From JBQLZQ01 sp052168355 (GTDB taxonomy: Bacteria; Pseudomonadota; Alphaproteobacteria; DSM-16000; Inquilinaceae), in the NCBI GenBank assembly GCA_052168355.1, contig JBQLZQ010000072.1, forward strand, positions 1-64,000: a DNA stretch of 64,000 nucleotides, in the 5' to 3' direction. The position numbers were made by a program, and so were the translations under genes. The notes beneath the pieces were generated by a model. The model was not told the DNA's origin, did no database searches, and was given only the letters and a program-made list of their open reading frames with translations. Positions within the stretch are counted from its first letter, which is position 1. Every line of letters starts with the position of its first letter. Below are positions 1-8,208 of this stretch, one piece after another.

Positions 1-51
1 CGCCTCGCACCACTCCATCCACGCGCGTCTCGACGATTCTCGGACGGGCTC

Positions 52-222
52 CTAGCCAGCTTCGACGAACTCTTTCGACCAATTGTAGTGCAGGCTTTCG
101 GTGATACCCTCGCAGCGGCAAAGCGCTGCAATCGAGTCTTCGCCACGTAAACCTTCAGGCACAATGCGGATCTTCTCCTCAGCCGAATACTGCCTGCGGG
201 TCGCGCGGCGGATGTCCTTGAT
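52..222 (-). mobile_element. IS3-family orfA fragment
   Basis: About 55 residues match the helix-turn-helix start of IS3-group OrfA proteins: KDIRRATRRQYSAEEKIRIV, then LRGEDSIAALCR and YNWSKEF. In intact copies the chain continues after EAG; here a TAG follows at once (52-54). No orfB is seen in the 51 bases left of it. The copy is a short, inactive remnant. Confidence 0.7.
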
Positions 223-699
223 ACCCTGCTCCAACAGGAAACTAAGGCTTTCGGCGGCCCAAGGCGGAGGCGCAGAGTGTCTGACGTCGAAGCCGTTCTC
301 CAGGGCGGAAAGGGCCGTCTGGGTCAGCGTCGTTTCGGCGCAGGCGCCCAAAACGACGAGGCGCGGCCGCCCCGCCGCGTCGATGGCGGCGCGAAAGGCG
401 GGGTCCGACCAAGGGTTGGCGACATCGCGCACGATCGGCCCGGCACGCCTTTCGACGGCACTCCGGGTCAGGGTCGCGGCCCCGTCCATCGCCGTCTCGA
501 TCACGGGCACGTCGAGAGACAGCATGGCCGCCACGAACCCGGGCACATCGAGGGGCGCAGCCTCGGTGTCTTCATCCGATCCCGCCGACAGGCCGGGGGC
601 CGCGCCATCGACGATGACGACGGCCGAGTCATCGGGACCGAGGAGCGACTTGAAGTATAAGGTCAACGCCGCACTCCCGGGGATTTCGTTGTTGACCAA
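52..699 (-). pseudogene. Isochorismatase-family hydrolase remnant fused to IS3 orfA debris
   Basis: The central part (about 225-690, minus strand) reads like the second half of an isochorismatase-like cysteine hydrolase: a hydrophobic strand with an aspartate (VVIVDGAAPG), then NPWSDPAFRAAI and LVVLGACAETTLTQTALSAL, whose GAC cysteine sits where the family nucleophile is. After WAAESLSFLLEQG the frame runs into IS3-type transposase OrfA sequence (KDIRRATRRQYSAEEKIRIV) and stops at 52. The family's own C-terminus is missing. No convincing ATG start is visible; TTG at 699 is one option and the frame stays open to 828. I infer a gene broken by an insertion sequence, not a functional fusion. Confidence 0.6.
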
Positions 700-878
700 C
701 CTATTGAGGCGATTTTTCGATCTTCCGCGTGAGCCTTTCCATCGCACTGTCGATGCCGCTGCCCAGGCCGGCCGACACGGGGCAGGCACGGCGCGGCGGC
801 GGCTCGGTCGCCTCGATCTGCATAGCATGGTCGCACGGGCGCGGGACGGGCTGTGAGCATGATGGCCCTCAGCGTAAA

Positions 879-916
879 GAACGATTCTTTCGTTCGTTAG
901 CTATCAAAACTGATAG
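879..916. promoter_or_regulatory. Two adjacent palindromes upstream of the isochorismatase remnant
   Basis: GAACGA-TTCTT-TCGTTC (879-895) and CTATCA-AAAC-TGATAG (901-916) are perfect 6-bp inverted repeats five bases apart, in otherwise gene-free DNA. Spacing and size fit dimeric repressor operators. The regulator is unknown, and the genes they would have served are now remnants on both sides. Confidence 0.35.
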
Positions 917-1019
917 GCCGATGGGGGTTGACGTCTTTCGGCCACGGACCCGGCCGACCGTGGCGCCAGTTTCCGGCATTCAGTGTTGCCGGCATTCAGG
1001 ATGGTCGTCCCCGTATCCC

Positions 1020-1365
1020 TCACTTCGCCGTGGTCAGGACACGCGCGGGATCGGCCCAGGCCGACGCGAATTCCTGGAGGGCGACGGGGCGGCGCTCGCG
1101 CCATGAGCGGACGGCGGCGTGGGCCAGGGCGAGGCTCCGCAGTTTGTCCGCCCCGCTCCGGAAATGGTCTTCTGTTGGCCCGCCCGAAAGGGCGGCGGCG
1201 AAGTCGGCCAGCACGCCCGCCCGGCCGAACAGCTTGGGCTGCGGCAGGGTTTCGTCCACCGCCTCTTGGCCCAGCCGCCGGACGGACAGGCGGTCCCCGG
1301 CCAGGGTCAGGTCGCGGTCGCCGCGGCAGGCCCAGGAAATCTCGCCCGCCTCTTCTTTTCGGGAA
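1020..1365 (-). pseudogene. C-terminal fragment of a Gfo/Idh/MocA-family oxidoreductase
   Basis: The minus-strand frame reads EISWACRGDRDLTLAG, then a stretch ending in SGADKLRSLALAHAAVRSW and RRPVALQEF. This is the usual C-terminal signature of Gfo/Idh/MocA oxidoreductases, where a conserved helix precedes a short basic turn and the last strand. Only about 110 residues remain. The Rossmann domain is absent, because the reading frame abuts a TetR N-terminus in another frame at 1365-1370. I infer a deletion junction that removed the 5' half of this gene and the 3' half of the neighbouring regulator. Confidence 0.55.
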
Positions 1366-1366
1366 A

Positions 1367-1522
1367 TTAGTTGTAGAGCGTGCCCTTCGAGACGCCGGCG
1401 CGCCGGACGATCTCGTCCGTGCTCGCACCCTCGTAACCCAGGTCGAGGAACGCGGATCGCACGCCCTCCAGAATCTGACGGGCTTTCGGGCTTTGGGGGT
1501 CGACCCCTGCTGTGATGACCAT
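1367..1522 (-). pseudogene. TetR/AcrR regulator, N-terminal fragment
   Basis: From ATG at 1522 the frame encodes about 51 residues that form a TetR DNA-binding head: ARQILEGVRSAFLDLGYEG, ASTDEIVRRAGVSKGTLYN. A TAA then stands where the family has the tyrosine of the YxYFP motif; the bases after it still read FPEK. The ligand-binding domain is missing, replaced in a different frame by an oxidoreductase tail. The gene cannot make a working repressor. Confidence 0.65.
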
Positions 1523-1549
1523 AAAACCTCCGACCGAACCGTACAGTCG

Positions 1550-1560
1550 TATTGACAATA
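1550..1560. promoter_or_regulatory. TATTG-N-CAATA palindrome upstream of the TetR remnant
   Basis: An 11-bp perfect inverted repeat lies 28 bases upstream of the broken TetR start at 1522. That position and symmetry fit an autoregulatory operator left from the intact gene. Short enough to be chance. Confidence 0.25.
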
Positions 1561-1787
1561 GGCGAAGTGGCCGAGTGCAGCGGTGGATTCCGACAGGCCT
1601 AACAGGGGTAGGGTGCCACGAGCGACAAGCCCCGAACCCACAGGGGCGGTGTCCGCGGGACTTCTAAGTGTTCGGTCCCGGTATGAGCTGAGTGGGCTCG
1701 CGAAGGAGTAGTCCGCATTTTCTGCGCACGGCCCGACAACCGCAGATTTCCTTGATGCGCTTCATGGGATAATGCAGCGCCATCGGA

Positions 1788-2972
1788 TCACACCTTCCCA
1801 TCTCTTGCCGCGGCGGGCTTGCGCCGCACCAACGCCATGGCGAGCGCGCCGATCAGTGCGGCGGCGATCATCACGGCGACAAAGCCGTGCGGTTGCCACA
1901 GACCCATGGCCACTCCGCCGACGGTCGGTCCGACCATGGCCCCGACCTGGTAGGTGATGAGGAAGGCGGCGTTGGCGACGGCGAGCTCATGGACGTGCAT
2001 GCGCTGGCCGATGTGCGTCAGGCTGAGCGTATAGAACCCGACCCCGAGCCCGCCCATGACGAACACGGTCGCAACGCGCCACCAGGGATCGGACACGACC
2101 GGCAGGCTCGCCGCGACGAATGCGAACAGCAGCGCCGCACCGATCAGCGCGGTACGCGCCGAGGCGCGATCCGCCAGCCATCCGACGACGAACTGCAGCA
2201 CGATGCCGCCGACGATGAACACCGTGAGGAGCCGTAAGGCTTCGGTCTCGCCCGCCCCGGTCTGAAGCGCGTAGATGGGCAGCATCACGAAATGCCCGAA
2301 CTCGAGAATGCCGCCGACGACGCCGGCGATCATCGCCACCGGCGCCAGCAGAACGGCACCGAAGACACCGGTCTCGGGATGCGTGGGCATGCGCGGCGCA
2401 ATCGCCGCCGCGAGCACAATGGGCACCACCGCCAGGAATATGCCGCCCGCGCCGATCAGGAACGGAGCCCATCCGTCGATGCCGACCTGCTCAAGAATGA
2501 ACGGCCCGACGGCGAAGCCGCTGAACAGCGCCATCGCGTAGAGCGCCAGCATGCGGCCGCGCGTTTGGTCGGTCGCCACCGTGTTGATCCAGGTCTCGCC
2601 GACGAGCCAGGGCAGTGCGAGCCCGGCGCCCATGATGAGGCGCAGGACCAGCCACGCCTCCGGCGACGGAAACAAAGGCATGAGCAGGAAGCCGATGCCG
2701 ACCAGGCAGCAACCGAGTGCCATGGCCGGGATCGTGCCGAGCCACCCCACCAGCTTGGGGAAGAACGGCAGGCAGACCAGGATGGCCAGGGCGGGAGCGC
2801 TGCCGATCAGCCCGTTCAACCAGGACGGCGCGCCCCATTGCTCCAGCGTGAGCGCGGTGATCGGATAGCCTATCCCATAGGAGATACCGACGCCGACTGT
2901 CGACGCGATGACCGCGGCGATGCTGAGGTTCCTTTTGTGGGGTGTGAGCGACGATGCGGCTGCGGCGGACAT
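1788..2972 (-). CDS. MFS transporter
   Basis: A 394-residue protein of near-continuous hydrophobic helices, the size of a 12-helix major facilitator. The loop after helix 2 and the cytoplasmic end of helix 4 (GETWINTVATDQTRGRMLAL) are MFS-like, and the second half starts around residue 205 after a polar linker. An AGGAG sits just before the ATG. It is divergent from a TetR gene at 3097, with a shared 124-bp region carrying repeated TCTAC palindromes, so it is probably the efflux pump that regulator represses. The substrate cannot be told from sequence. Confidence 0.85.
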   Translation of the reverse strand: MSAAAASSLTPHKRNLSIAAVIASTVGVGISYGIGYPITALTLEQWGAPSWLNGLIGSAPALAILVCLPFFPKLVGWLGTIPAMALGCCLVGIGFLLMPLFPSPEAWLVLRLIMGAGLALPWLVGETWINTVATDQTRGRMLALYAMALFSGFAVGPFILEQVGIDGWAPFLIGAGGIFLAVVPIVLAAAIAPRMPTHPETGVFGAVLLAPVAMIAGVVGGILEFGHFVMLPIYALQTGAGETEALRLLTVFIVGGIVLQFVVGWLADRASARTALIGAALLFAFVAASLPVVSDPWWRVATVFVMGGLGVGFYTLSLTHIGQRMHVHELAVANAAFLITYQVGAMVGPTVGGVAMGLWQPHGFVAVMIAAALIGALAMALVRRKPAAARDGKV

Positions 2973-3033
2973 GGACGTGACTCCTGATGGGGCGCATGCG
3001 ACCCGATGCGGTGCCTGCGCATCGATGCCGCCG

Positions 3034-3103
3034 TTGATTTCTACGATGTAGAGTGATAATCTCTACGGCGAAGAGAAGTCAAGGGAAATTTCTACGTTGT
3101 CGA
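3034..3103. promoter_or_regulatory. Divergent promoter with three TCTAC-type operator repeats
   Basis: Three 13-bp elements of the form TCTAC-N3-GTAGA occur at 3040-3052 (perfect), 3062-3074 (TCTACGGCGAAGA) and 3091-3103 (TCTACGTTGTCGA, overlapping the TetR start). A possible -10 GATAAT (3055-3060) lies between the first two, with TTGATT at 3034 upstream. The array sits between a TetR gene and its divergent MFS gene, so it is probably the TetR binding region. Confidence 0.5.
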
Positions 3104-3744
3104 AAAAAGCCGCACGACCAGGTCCGAAGGGCCTCGAACCCGACGAGATCGTCAGAGCCGCTTTGGTTCTGATGGAAGAAGAAGGACCGGACGCATTCAG
3201 CGTCCGCAAGCTCGGCGCCAAGCTTGGCTGCGACCCGATGGCCGTGCTCTATCACTTCAAGTCCAAGGCAGGGCTCGAACGGGCGATGGCCGATGCGATC
3301 AATGCGGAGATCACGCCGGTCGATTCGACCGCGGCGTGGCGCGACCGCCTGACGGACGTCGCCGTTCAGTACCGGGCGCTGGCGCAAAGGTATCCCAGGA
3401 CGTTCCCGCTGCTAATGCGCTTCTGGATTACCGGACCTGCGGACTATCGCAATGCCGAGATGATCTACGAGGCACTCGCAGACGCCGGCCTCAACGACCG
3501 GCAGATAGTCGACACCTGCTTCGGCCTCTATGCGAGCCTGCTGGGGCTCGCCGCCGCGGAAGTTGGCGGCCTCCTGAAACCGGCCACGCCTGACATAATC
3601 GCGGAGGTTGCCAGTCTGCCGCCGGCCGACTACCCGACCATGGCCAGATTGCTTCCGGCGTTTGCCGACCAGAAAGCGGGCCGCGCCTACGAAACGATGG
3701 TGCAAACCGTCCTTGACGGCATCGAGCGGATGCCTGCCGGCTAA
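3097..3744 (+). CDS. TetR/AcrR-family repressor next to the MFS pump
   Basis: 215 residues. The N-terminal HTH (residues about 13-60) reads EIVRAALVLMEEEGPDAFSV then LGCDPMAVLYHFKSKAGL, a TetR head; the rest is helical and of TetR_C type. The chosen start is TTG at 3097, preceded by AAGGGAA; no upstream ATG fits the family length. It is divergent from the MFS gene and overlaps the third operator repeat at its own start, which suggests autorepression. The inducer is unknown. Confidence 0.8.
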   Translation: MSKKAARPGPKGLEPDEIVRAALVLMEEEGPDAFSVRKLGAKLGCDPMAVLYHFKSKAGLERAMADAINAEITPVDSTAAWRDRLTDVAVQYRALAQRYPRTFPLLMRFWITGPADYRNAEMIYEALADAGLNDRQIVDTCFGLYASLLGLAAAEVGGLLKPATPDIIAEVASLPPADYPTMARLLPAFADQKAGRAYETMVQTVLDGIERMPAG

Positions 3745-3938
3745 CGATGCGGACCCTCGCTGGTCCCGTAACCGGCCCGCTTCGGTCTGACCTCGACGGC
3801 CATGGCCTGCCTGAAATCATGGCCGGACCCATCTCGGGGGCAGGACGGCGACATGGCGTTGGCGGCAAGCGTCCGCACCAAGACGTGGGCGCGACGACTT
3901 TGGCGCGGTCGGCGCCTGCTTGTCGATCAAACCCATAG

Positions 3939-5303
3939 TCAATGTGCTGATCGTCGGCTCGTCGCCGGACGCGTCAATGCCCAGTAGCGCAGCGGAAGCA
4001 CCATGGCAGCGAGCGCGATCCCCGCGCCGTAGCCTGCCCAGACGCCGAGCGGGCCGAAACCGGCGAGAAAGCCGAGCACCCCGGCGAGCGGCAGGGCGAG
4101 GACCCAATAACATACAAGGGTGAAGGCGGTCGGCCAGCGGAAGTCGGCGGCGCCCCGGAGCGCGCCGAGCGCGGTCGACTGGATGCCGTCGGCGACCTGG
4201 ATCAGCGCGACAGCGATGAACATCGCGGCGGCAAGGTCGACCACGGCCGGATCGTCCGAAAGAGCGTCTGATATGTCGTCGCCGAACAGGACAAGACCGA
4301 TGGTGACCGCGATCATCCAGAGCGTCACCGTGCCTATGGCCGCAACGGCGATCGGGCGGAGCCGTGCTCCGGCTCCCGCGCCGCGCGCCTGGCTGACTCG
4401 GATCGCGACCGCGGCCGACATTCCGAGCGGCAGCATGTAAAGAACCGCGCCGACCGACTGCACGATCTGGTTCGCCGCGAGTGCCACGGCGCCGAAGATG
4501 CCGAGCAGCACGCCGACGACTGCGAAGGCCGCGCCTTCGCCGGCATAGCCGATGCCGAGCGGCAGCCCGTCGCACGCCAGCCGCAGGGCAAGGCCCGGGG
4601 CCGCTGGCCGCGAGGAAAAGAGGCCGGAGCGGCGAAGCCAGACCAGTGCCGCAGTAACGGCGATGCCGTCGGCCGCGAGACTTGCGAGGCCCGCGCCGAG
4701 AAGGCCGAGTCCTGCCCAGCCGCCGATCCCCCAGATCAAGACGTAGTTGAGCGGTACGTTGAGGATGACGCCTACAAAAGCAAAGCCCGCTGCCGTCCAC
4801 GGCCGATCGATGGCGTTCAGCACCTGCGAGACGACCATCAGCAGCGCGACCGGAATCAGGAGCCCGGACATCGCCAGCCAATAGGGGCCGAGGACGGCGA
4901 GAACTTCGGCCGGCTGCCCCAGCGCCGGCAACAGCAGGAAGACGGCCACCATCACTGCGGCGCCGAGCCCGCCCGCGACAAGCGCGAGGCGAAGGCCGGC
5001 CCCGAGTGCATCGGCAACGCCGTCCGCATCGCCCGCGCCGTGGCGATGCGCGGCCTCGACCCCCACCGCCGAAAGGAAGCCATAGATCGCCGAGTAGAAG
5101 ATGATGATGACCGCCGTGGTCAGGGACGCCGCGGCCAGCGCGAGCGTGCCGAGGGGGGCGATCATGATCGTGTCGACCACGCCGATCAGGGTCGAGGCGG
5201 CAAGCCCCGCGACGATCGGCAGGGCTAGGCGGATCAGCGGCCAGATCTCGGCAACGCTGGCCGCCGGGCGCGACGGTGCCGGTGCGGCGGCGAGTTGGAC
5301 CAT
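3939..5303 (-). CDS. MATE-family efflux transporter
   Basis: 454 residues with about 12 hydrophobic helices. The N-terminal lobe carries the MATE pattern (LALPIVAGLAASTLIGVVDT, then GFLSAVGVEAAHRHGAGD) and the second lobe repeats it (residues about 240-430, with ALAANQIVQSVGAVLYMLPL). MATE proteins export cationic compounds in exchange for Na+ or H+. The start lies 9 bases after the stop of the SDR gene, so the two are co-transcribed, probably under the divergent TetR at 6097. Confidence 0.85.
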   Translation of the reverse strand: MVQLAAAPAPSRPAASVAEIWPLIRLALPIVAGLAASTLIGVVDTIMIAPLGTLALAAASLTTAVIIIFYSAIYGFLSAVGVEAAHRHGAGDADGVADALGAGLRLALVAGGLGAAVMVAVFLLLPALGQPAEVLAVLGPYWLAMSGLLIPVALLMVVSQVLNAIDRPWTAAGFAFVGVILNVPLNYVLIWGIGGWAGLGLLGAGLASLAADGIAVTAALVWLRRSGLFSSRPAAPGLALRLACDGLPLGIGYAGEGAAFAVVGVLLGIFGAVALAANQIVQSVGAVLYMLPLGMSAAVAIRVSQARGAGAGARLRPIAVAAIGTVTLWMIAVTIGLVLFGDDISDALSDDPAVVDLAAAMFIAVALIQVADGIQSTALGALRGAADFRWPTAFTLVCYWVLALPLAGVLGFLAGFGPLGVWAGYGAGIALAAMVLPLRYWALTRPATSRRSAH

Positions 5304-5312
5304 GGCCCACCC

Positions 5313-5993
5313 TCAGCCCGGATGCCGCTGGGCGAGATCGATCTGGGCGATCGTCGTCGCCGACGTCCGGCCGAGGACATAGTCGAGCGTGGCGAGCACG
5401 TCGGCCATCGGGATCGGCACCTGGTCGCCGAAGCGTCCTTCCCGGATGTCGGCCTCGACTTCGGGCGTAGCGACGTTCGCCGGGTTGACGAGCGTGACGC
5501 CGACGCGCGGCAGCGACCGGCGCAGCGCCCCGGCCGCGCCGCGCAGGCCGAACTTCGATGCGGTGTTGGCGACCTCGGGCGAGGCGCCGCCATCGCAATT
5601 GAGGAGCGCGCCGATGAGAACGATAAGCGGATTGTCCGCGCGATCGAGCGCCGGAGCCAGTGCCTGGACCAGCAGGATCGGCGCCATCAGGTTGACCGCG
5701 AGAACGTTGCGCCCTTCGGCTCGGCTCGAGGCGTGGAAGTCGTAGGCCTCGGTGAAGGCGCCCGATTCCCAAGTCCCGCCGAGAAACAGCAAGGCGTCGA
5801 GACGCGTCGCCGCGATCCTGTCGCCGATCGCATCTATCCCCGCGTCGGTCGATATGTCGGCTTCGATCCAGTCGCCCACGGCAGAGGGTCGCCGCGATGC
5901 GGTCCAGAGCCGGTGGCCCTGCTTGTCAAGATGGATTGCGGCGGCAGCGCCAATGCCACTGCTGGCGCCGACGATCAGAAGGTTAAGCGTCAT
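5313..5993 (-). CDS. SDR-family protein lacking the catalytic tyrosine
   Basis: 226 residues. The start at 5993 has AGGA 7 bases upstream. The Rossmann glycine motif is intact (GASSGIG, residues 8-14). At the catalytic site the usual YxxxK is replaced: the sequence reads VANTASKFGLRG, so the lysine stays but asparagine stands in place of tyrosine. The serine region (LIGALLNCDGG) is also atypical. It may bind NAD(P) without normal dehydrogenase chemistry. It is the first gene of an operon with the MATE pump and divergent from a TetR gene. Confidence 0.75.
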   Translation of the reverse strand: MTLNLLIVGASSGIGAAAAIHLDKQGHRLWTASRRPSAVGDWIEADISTDAGIDAIGDRIAATRLDALLFLGGTWESGAFTEAYDFHASSRAEGRNVLAVNLMAPILLVQALAPALDRADNPLIVLIGALLNCDGGASPEVANTASKFGLRGAAGALRRSLPRVGVTLVNPANVATPEVEADIREGRFGDQVPIPMADVLATLDYVLGRTSATTIAQIDLAQRHPG

Positions 5994-6031
5994 CGTTCCT
6001 CCAAGCCGGCCTTGCCGGAGTTCGCGAAAAT

Positions 6032-6074
6032 ACATACGTTACGTATGTGTGTTAAAAACATACGTTGCGTATGT
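6032..6074. promoter_or_regulatory. Tandem TetR operators
   Basis: ACATACGTTACGTATGT (6032-6048) is a perfect 8+1+8 palindrome; ACATACGTTGCGTATGT (6058-6074) is the same with one mismatch. Their centres are 26 bp apart. Both lie in the 103-bp gap between the divergent SDR/MATE operon and the TetR gene, so that regulator is the likely ligand. Confidence 0.75.
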
Positions 6075-6096
6075 CAAGTTCGAAGGAGTGTGCGGA

Positions 6097-6690
6097 TTGG
6101 CGACACGCACCAAGAAGCAGATGTCCGCCGAGACCTCCGCAAAGCTCGTCGCGGCGGCGCGCCGGGCCTTCGCCGAGCACGGCTATGCCGAGACCTCGAT
6201 GGACCTGCTCTGCGCCGAGGCTGGGGTGACCCGGGGCGCGCTCTATCATCACTTCGGCGGCAAGGAGGGCCTGCTCGAAGCGGTGGTCCGGCAGATCGAC
6301 GGCGAAATCGGCGAGCGGCTAACGGCCGAGGAAGCGCGCCAGACCGATCCGTGGGATGCCTTCCGCGCCTGCTGCATGCTGTGGCTGACACAGGCTCTGG
6401 ACCCGGAGGTCCAGCGGGTCCTGCTTCGCGACGCCCCTGCCGTGCTCGGCCAACGCTTGCGCGCAATCGACGAGGCGTCCTCGATTGCCCCTCTGCGCGA
6501 CGCGCTGGCGGACCTGATGGCGGACGGCAGGATCGCGTCGGTCGATCCCGAGGCGATGGCCCGCCTCGTCAATGGCGCCCTTGTCGACGCGGCGCTCTGG
6601 ATCGCCGGCTCCGACGATCCCAAGGCCACGCTCGATGCCACGAGCGAAGCGGTCGATGTGCTGCTCGGGGGACTGGCGCTGCGCCGATGA
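6097..6690 (+). CDS. TetR/AcrR-family regulator controlling the SDR-MATE operon
   Basis: 197 residues from TTG at 6097, which has AAGGAG (6083-6088) at good spacing; GTG at 6088 is the alternative. The HTH head is clear: LVAAARRAFAEHGYAETSMD, then AGVTRGALYHHFGGKEGLLE, with an AcrR-type C-terminal domain typical of regulators described as TetR_C_33-like. It is divergent from SDR-MATE with two strong palindromes between. I infer it represses both directions and is released by a pump substrate. Confidence 0.8.
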   Translation: MATRTKKQMSAETSAKLVAAARRAFAEHGYAETSMDLLCAEAGVTRGALYHHFGGKEGLLEAVVRQIDGEIGERLTAEEARQTDPWDAFRACCMLWLTQALDPEVQRVLLRDAPAVLGQRLRAIDEASSIAPLRDALADLMADGRIASVDPEAMARLVNGALVDAALWIAGSDDPKATLDATSEAVDVLLGGLALRR

Positions 6691-6729
6691 CACAGAGTAA
6701 GGCAGGACCGAGCCAAGCCTGATCGAAAA

Positions 6730-6747
6730 TATAGGCAATCACCTATA
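6730..6747. promoter_or_regulatory. Palindromic operator before the ArsR gene
   Basis: TATAGGCAATCACCTATA has 6-bp inverted arms around a 6-bp centre and lies 28 bases before the ArsR start. Its size and place fit an ArsR-family operator and presumably overlap the promoter -10 (TATAAT at 6744-6749). Confidence 0.6.
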
Positions 6748-6775
6748 ATTTAGAAACGAACCACCTCGGACACCC

Positions 6776-7102
6776 ATGACCCGCGTTGCCCCGAATCAGG
6801 ATCCCTTCAAGGCGATTGCCGATCCCAATCGTCGGCGAATGCTCGACCTCATGCTCTCGCAAGAACACACCGTCGGCGTGCTCGCCGATCATCTCGGCAT
6901 CGCGCAGCCGTCGGCGTCTCAGCATATGCAGGTGCTGCGGCTTGCCGGACTCGTCGACGAGCGGACGGAAGGACGGCGCACCTTCTACAGCGTTCGGGTG
7001 GCGGAACTGCGCGACGTCGCCGACTGGCTCGCCAAGTACGAGGCATTCTGGTCCGCCAAGGTCGACGCGCTCGAAGCGCACCTGTCGCGGATGAGGAACT
7101 GA
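6776..7102 (+). CDS. ArsR-family transcriptional regulator
   Basis: 108 residues. A winged helix-turn-helix is clear: FKAIADPNRRRMLDLM, then HTVGVLADHLGIAQPSASQH and LRLAGLVDERTEGRRTFYSV as recognition helix and wing. No cysteine or histidine metal site of the SmtB/ArsR kind is apparent. It belongs to the non-metal ArsR type usually paired with an SRPBCC protein, and such a gene follows 14 bases downstream. A palindrome precedes it, suggesting autoregulation. Confidence 0.85.
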   Translation: MTRVAPNQDPFKAIADPNRRRMLDLMLSQEHTVGVLADHLGIAQPSASQHMQVLRLAGLVDERTEGRRTFYSVRVAELRDVADWLAKYEAFWSAKVDALEAHLSRMRN

Positions 7103-7116
7103 GGAAGGCCCGGCCG

Positions 7117-7533
7117 ATGAAGGACATCGAGATCGTCCGCACCCTGAGCTTTCCACGCGAGGCCGTCTGGCACGCCCTGACGGGCAGCGTGCGGCTCGGC
7201 GAACGGCTCATGCCGAACGACTTTCGCCCCGAAGTCGGCCATCGCTTCACGTTCCGGACGAAATCCGCTCCGGGCTTCGACGGCATCGTCCGCTGCGAGG
7301 TGCTCGAACTGTCGCCGCCGGAGCGGCTCGTCATCAGCTGGCGCGGCGGGCCGCTTGACACCAGGGTGAGTTTTGACCTCGACGAGGCGACAAGCGGCAC
7401 CCGTCTGACCCTGCGCCAAGAAGGTTTCGCCGGGCTCTCGAACGTCATCCCGCAGATCGCTCTGGGCATTGGATGGAAGGATCTAATTTGGAAGAAATTG
7501 CCCGGCCATCTGAAGGCGCTTGAACCCGCGTGA
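7117..7533 (+). CDS. SRPBCC (AHSA1-like) domain protein
   Basis: 138 residues forming a single START/Bet v1-like fold: IEIVRTLSFPREAVWHALT at the N-terminus, LVISWRGGPLDTRVSFDL in the middle, and a final long helix (GIGWKDLIWKKLPGHLKAL). AHSA1-type proteins bind hydrophobic ligands; those next to ArsR genes are thought to act in detoxification or sensing. AGGAAGG lies upstream of the ATG. Co-directional with the ArsR and DUF4287 genes at short spacing, so probably one operon. Confidence 0.8.
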   Translation: MKDIEIVRTLSFPREAVWHALTGSVRLGERLMPNDFRPEVGHRFTFRTKSAPGFDGIVRCEVLELSPPERLVISWRGGPLDTRVSFDLDEATSGTRLTLRQEGFAGLSNVIPQIALGIGWKDLIWKKLPGHLKALEPA

Positions 7534-7542
7534 GGAGACGGT

Positions 7543-8208
7543 ATGGCGCTGAGCCCCGCGGAAATGGACGAGGCCGTCCTGCGCAACCTTGCCGAGAAGA
7601 CCGGCAGGGATCTCGACGACTGGCAACGACTGCTCGGCAGCGCCGGACCCTTCGCAAAGCCGGCGGCCGCCGTAAACTGGCTGAAGGGCGAACACGGTCT
7701 TGGCCACGTCACCGCCCAGATCATCGTCCGGAAGTTGAAGGAAAAGGGAGCGACACCGCCCGATGGCGATGCGGTCGGCGCTGTGCTCGGCAGCGCTGGC
7801 GCCGGTGCGCTGCGGCGCATACTCGTCGATCTCGTGGCGCATGTGCCCGACCTTCAGGTGATGCCACGCAAGGCCTATGTGGGGCTTGGCACGCCGGTGC
7901 AGTTCGCCGTCGCGGTTCGCCCGAAATCCGGCGACACCAGCCGCGGACCCAGCATCGCCTCAGCCCTCCCTTGCCTTGGGAAGATTGAATCAGCGGGCAA
8001 CGCCTTGCTCAAGCAGAGTTTTTCAACAGAATCAGCCCAAGCTGCTCATTCGTCAGGATGCAACGAACTTCCGCTTGGCGTTGGCCCATTCGGAAGAAAT
8101 CGCACTCTGCGGCCAGCATATGAAGGCGTGGTCGCCCTGTTGCAGGGTAACTTGTCGCATAGTCCCCCGAAGCGTGCAGTGATTCCCGGGAACCTCCGGT
8201 CCCGATAA
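7543..8208 (+). CDS. DUF4287 protein with an aberrant C-terminus
   Basis: Residues about 1-75 look like DUF4287 (EKTGRDLDDWQRLL, AAAVNWLKGEHGLGHVTAQI) and the segment to about residue 127 like the start of DUF5655 (PRKAYVGLGTPVQFAVAV). After that the chain loses similarity and becomes low-complexity and serine/proline-rich for about 95 residues to 8208. I infer that a frameshift or rearrangement near 7915-7930 cut off the normal end, so the product may be non-functional. It starts 9 bases after the SRPBCC stop. The function of the family is unknown. Confidence 0.55.
   Translation: MALSPAEMDEAVLRNLAEKTGRDLDDWQRLLGSAGPFAKPAAAVNWLKGEHGLGHVTAQIIVRKLKEKGATPPDGDAVGAVLGSAGAGALRRILVDLVAHVPDLQVMPRKAYVGLGTPVQFAVAVRPKSGDTSRGPSIASALPCLGKIESAGNALLKQSFSTESAQAAHSSGCNELPLGVGPFGRNRTLRPAYEGVVALLQGNLSHSPPKRAVIPGNLRSR

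Noticed and set aside
5295..6722. 475-codon plus-strand frame across SDR and TetR genes
   Set aside because: It spans two divergent genes and their operators; no motif in its translation, while both genes have clear family signatures in other frames.
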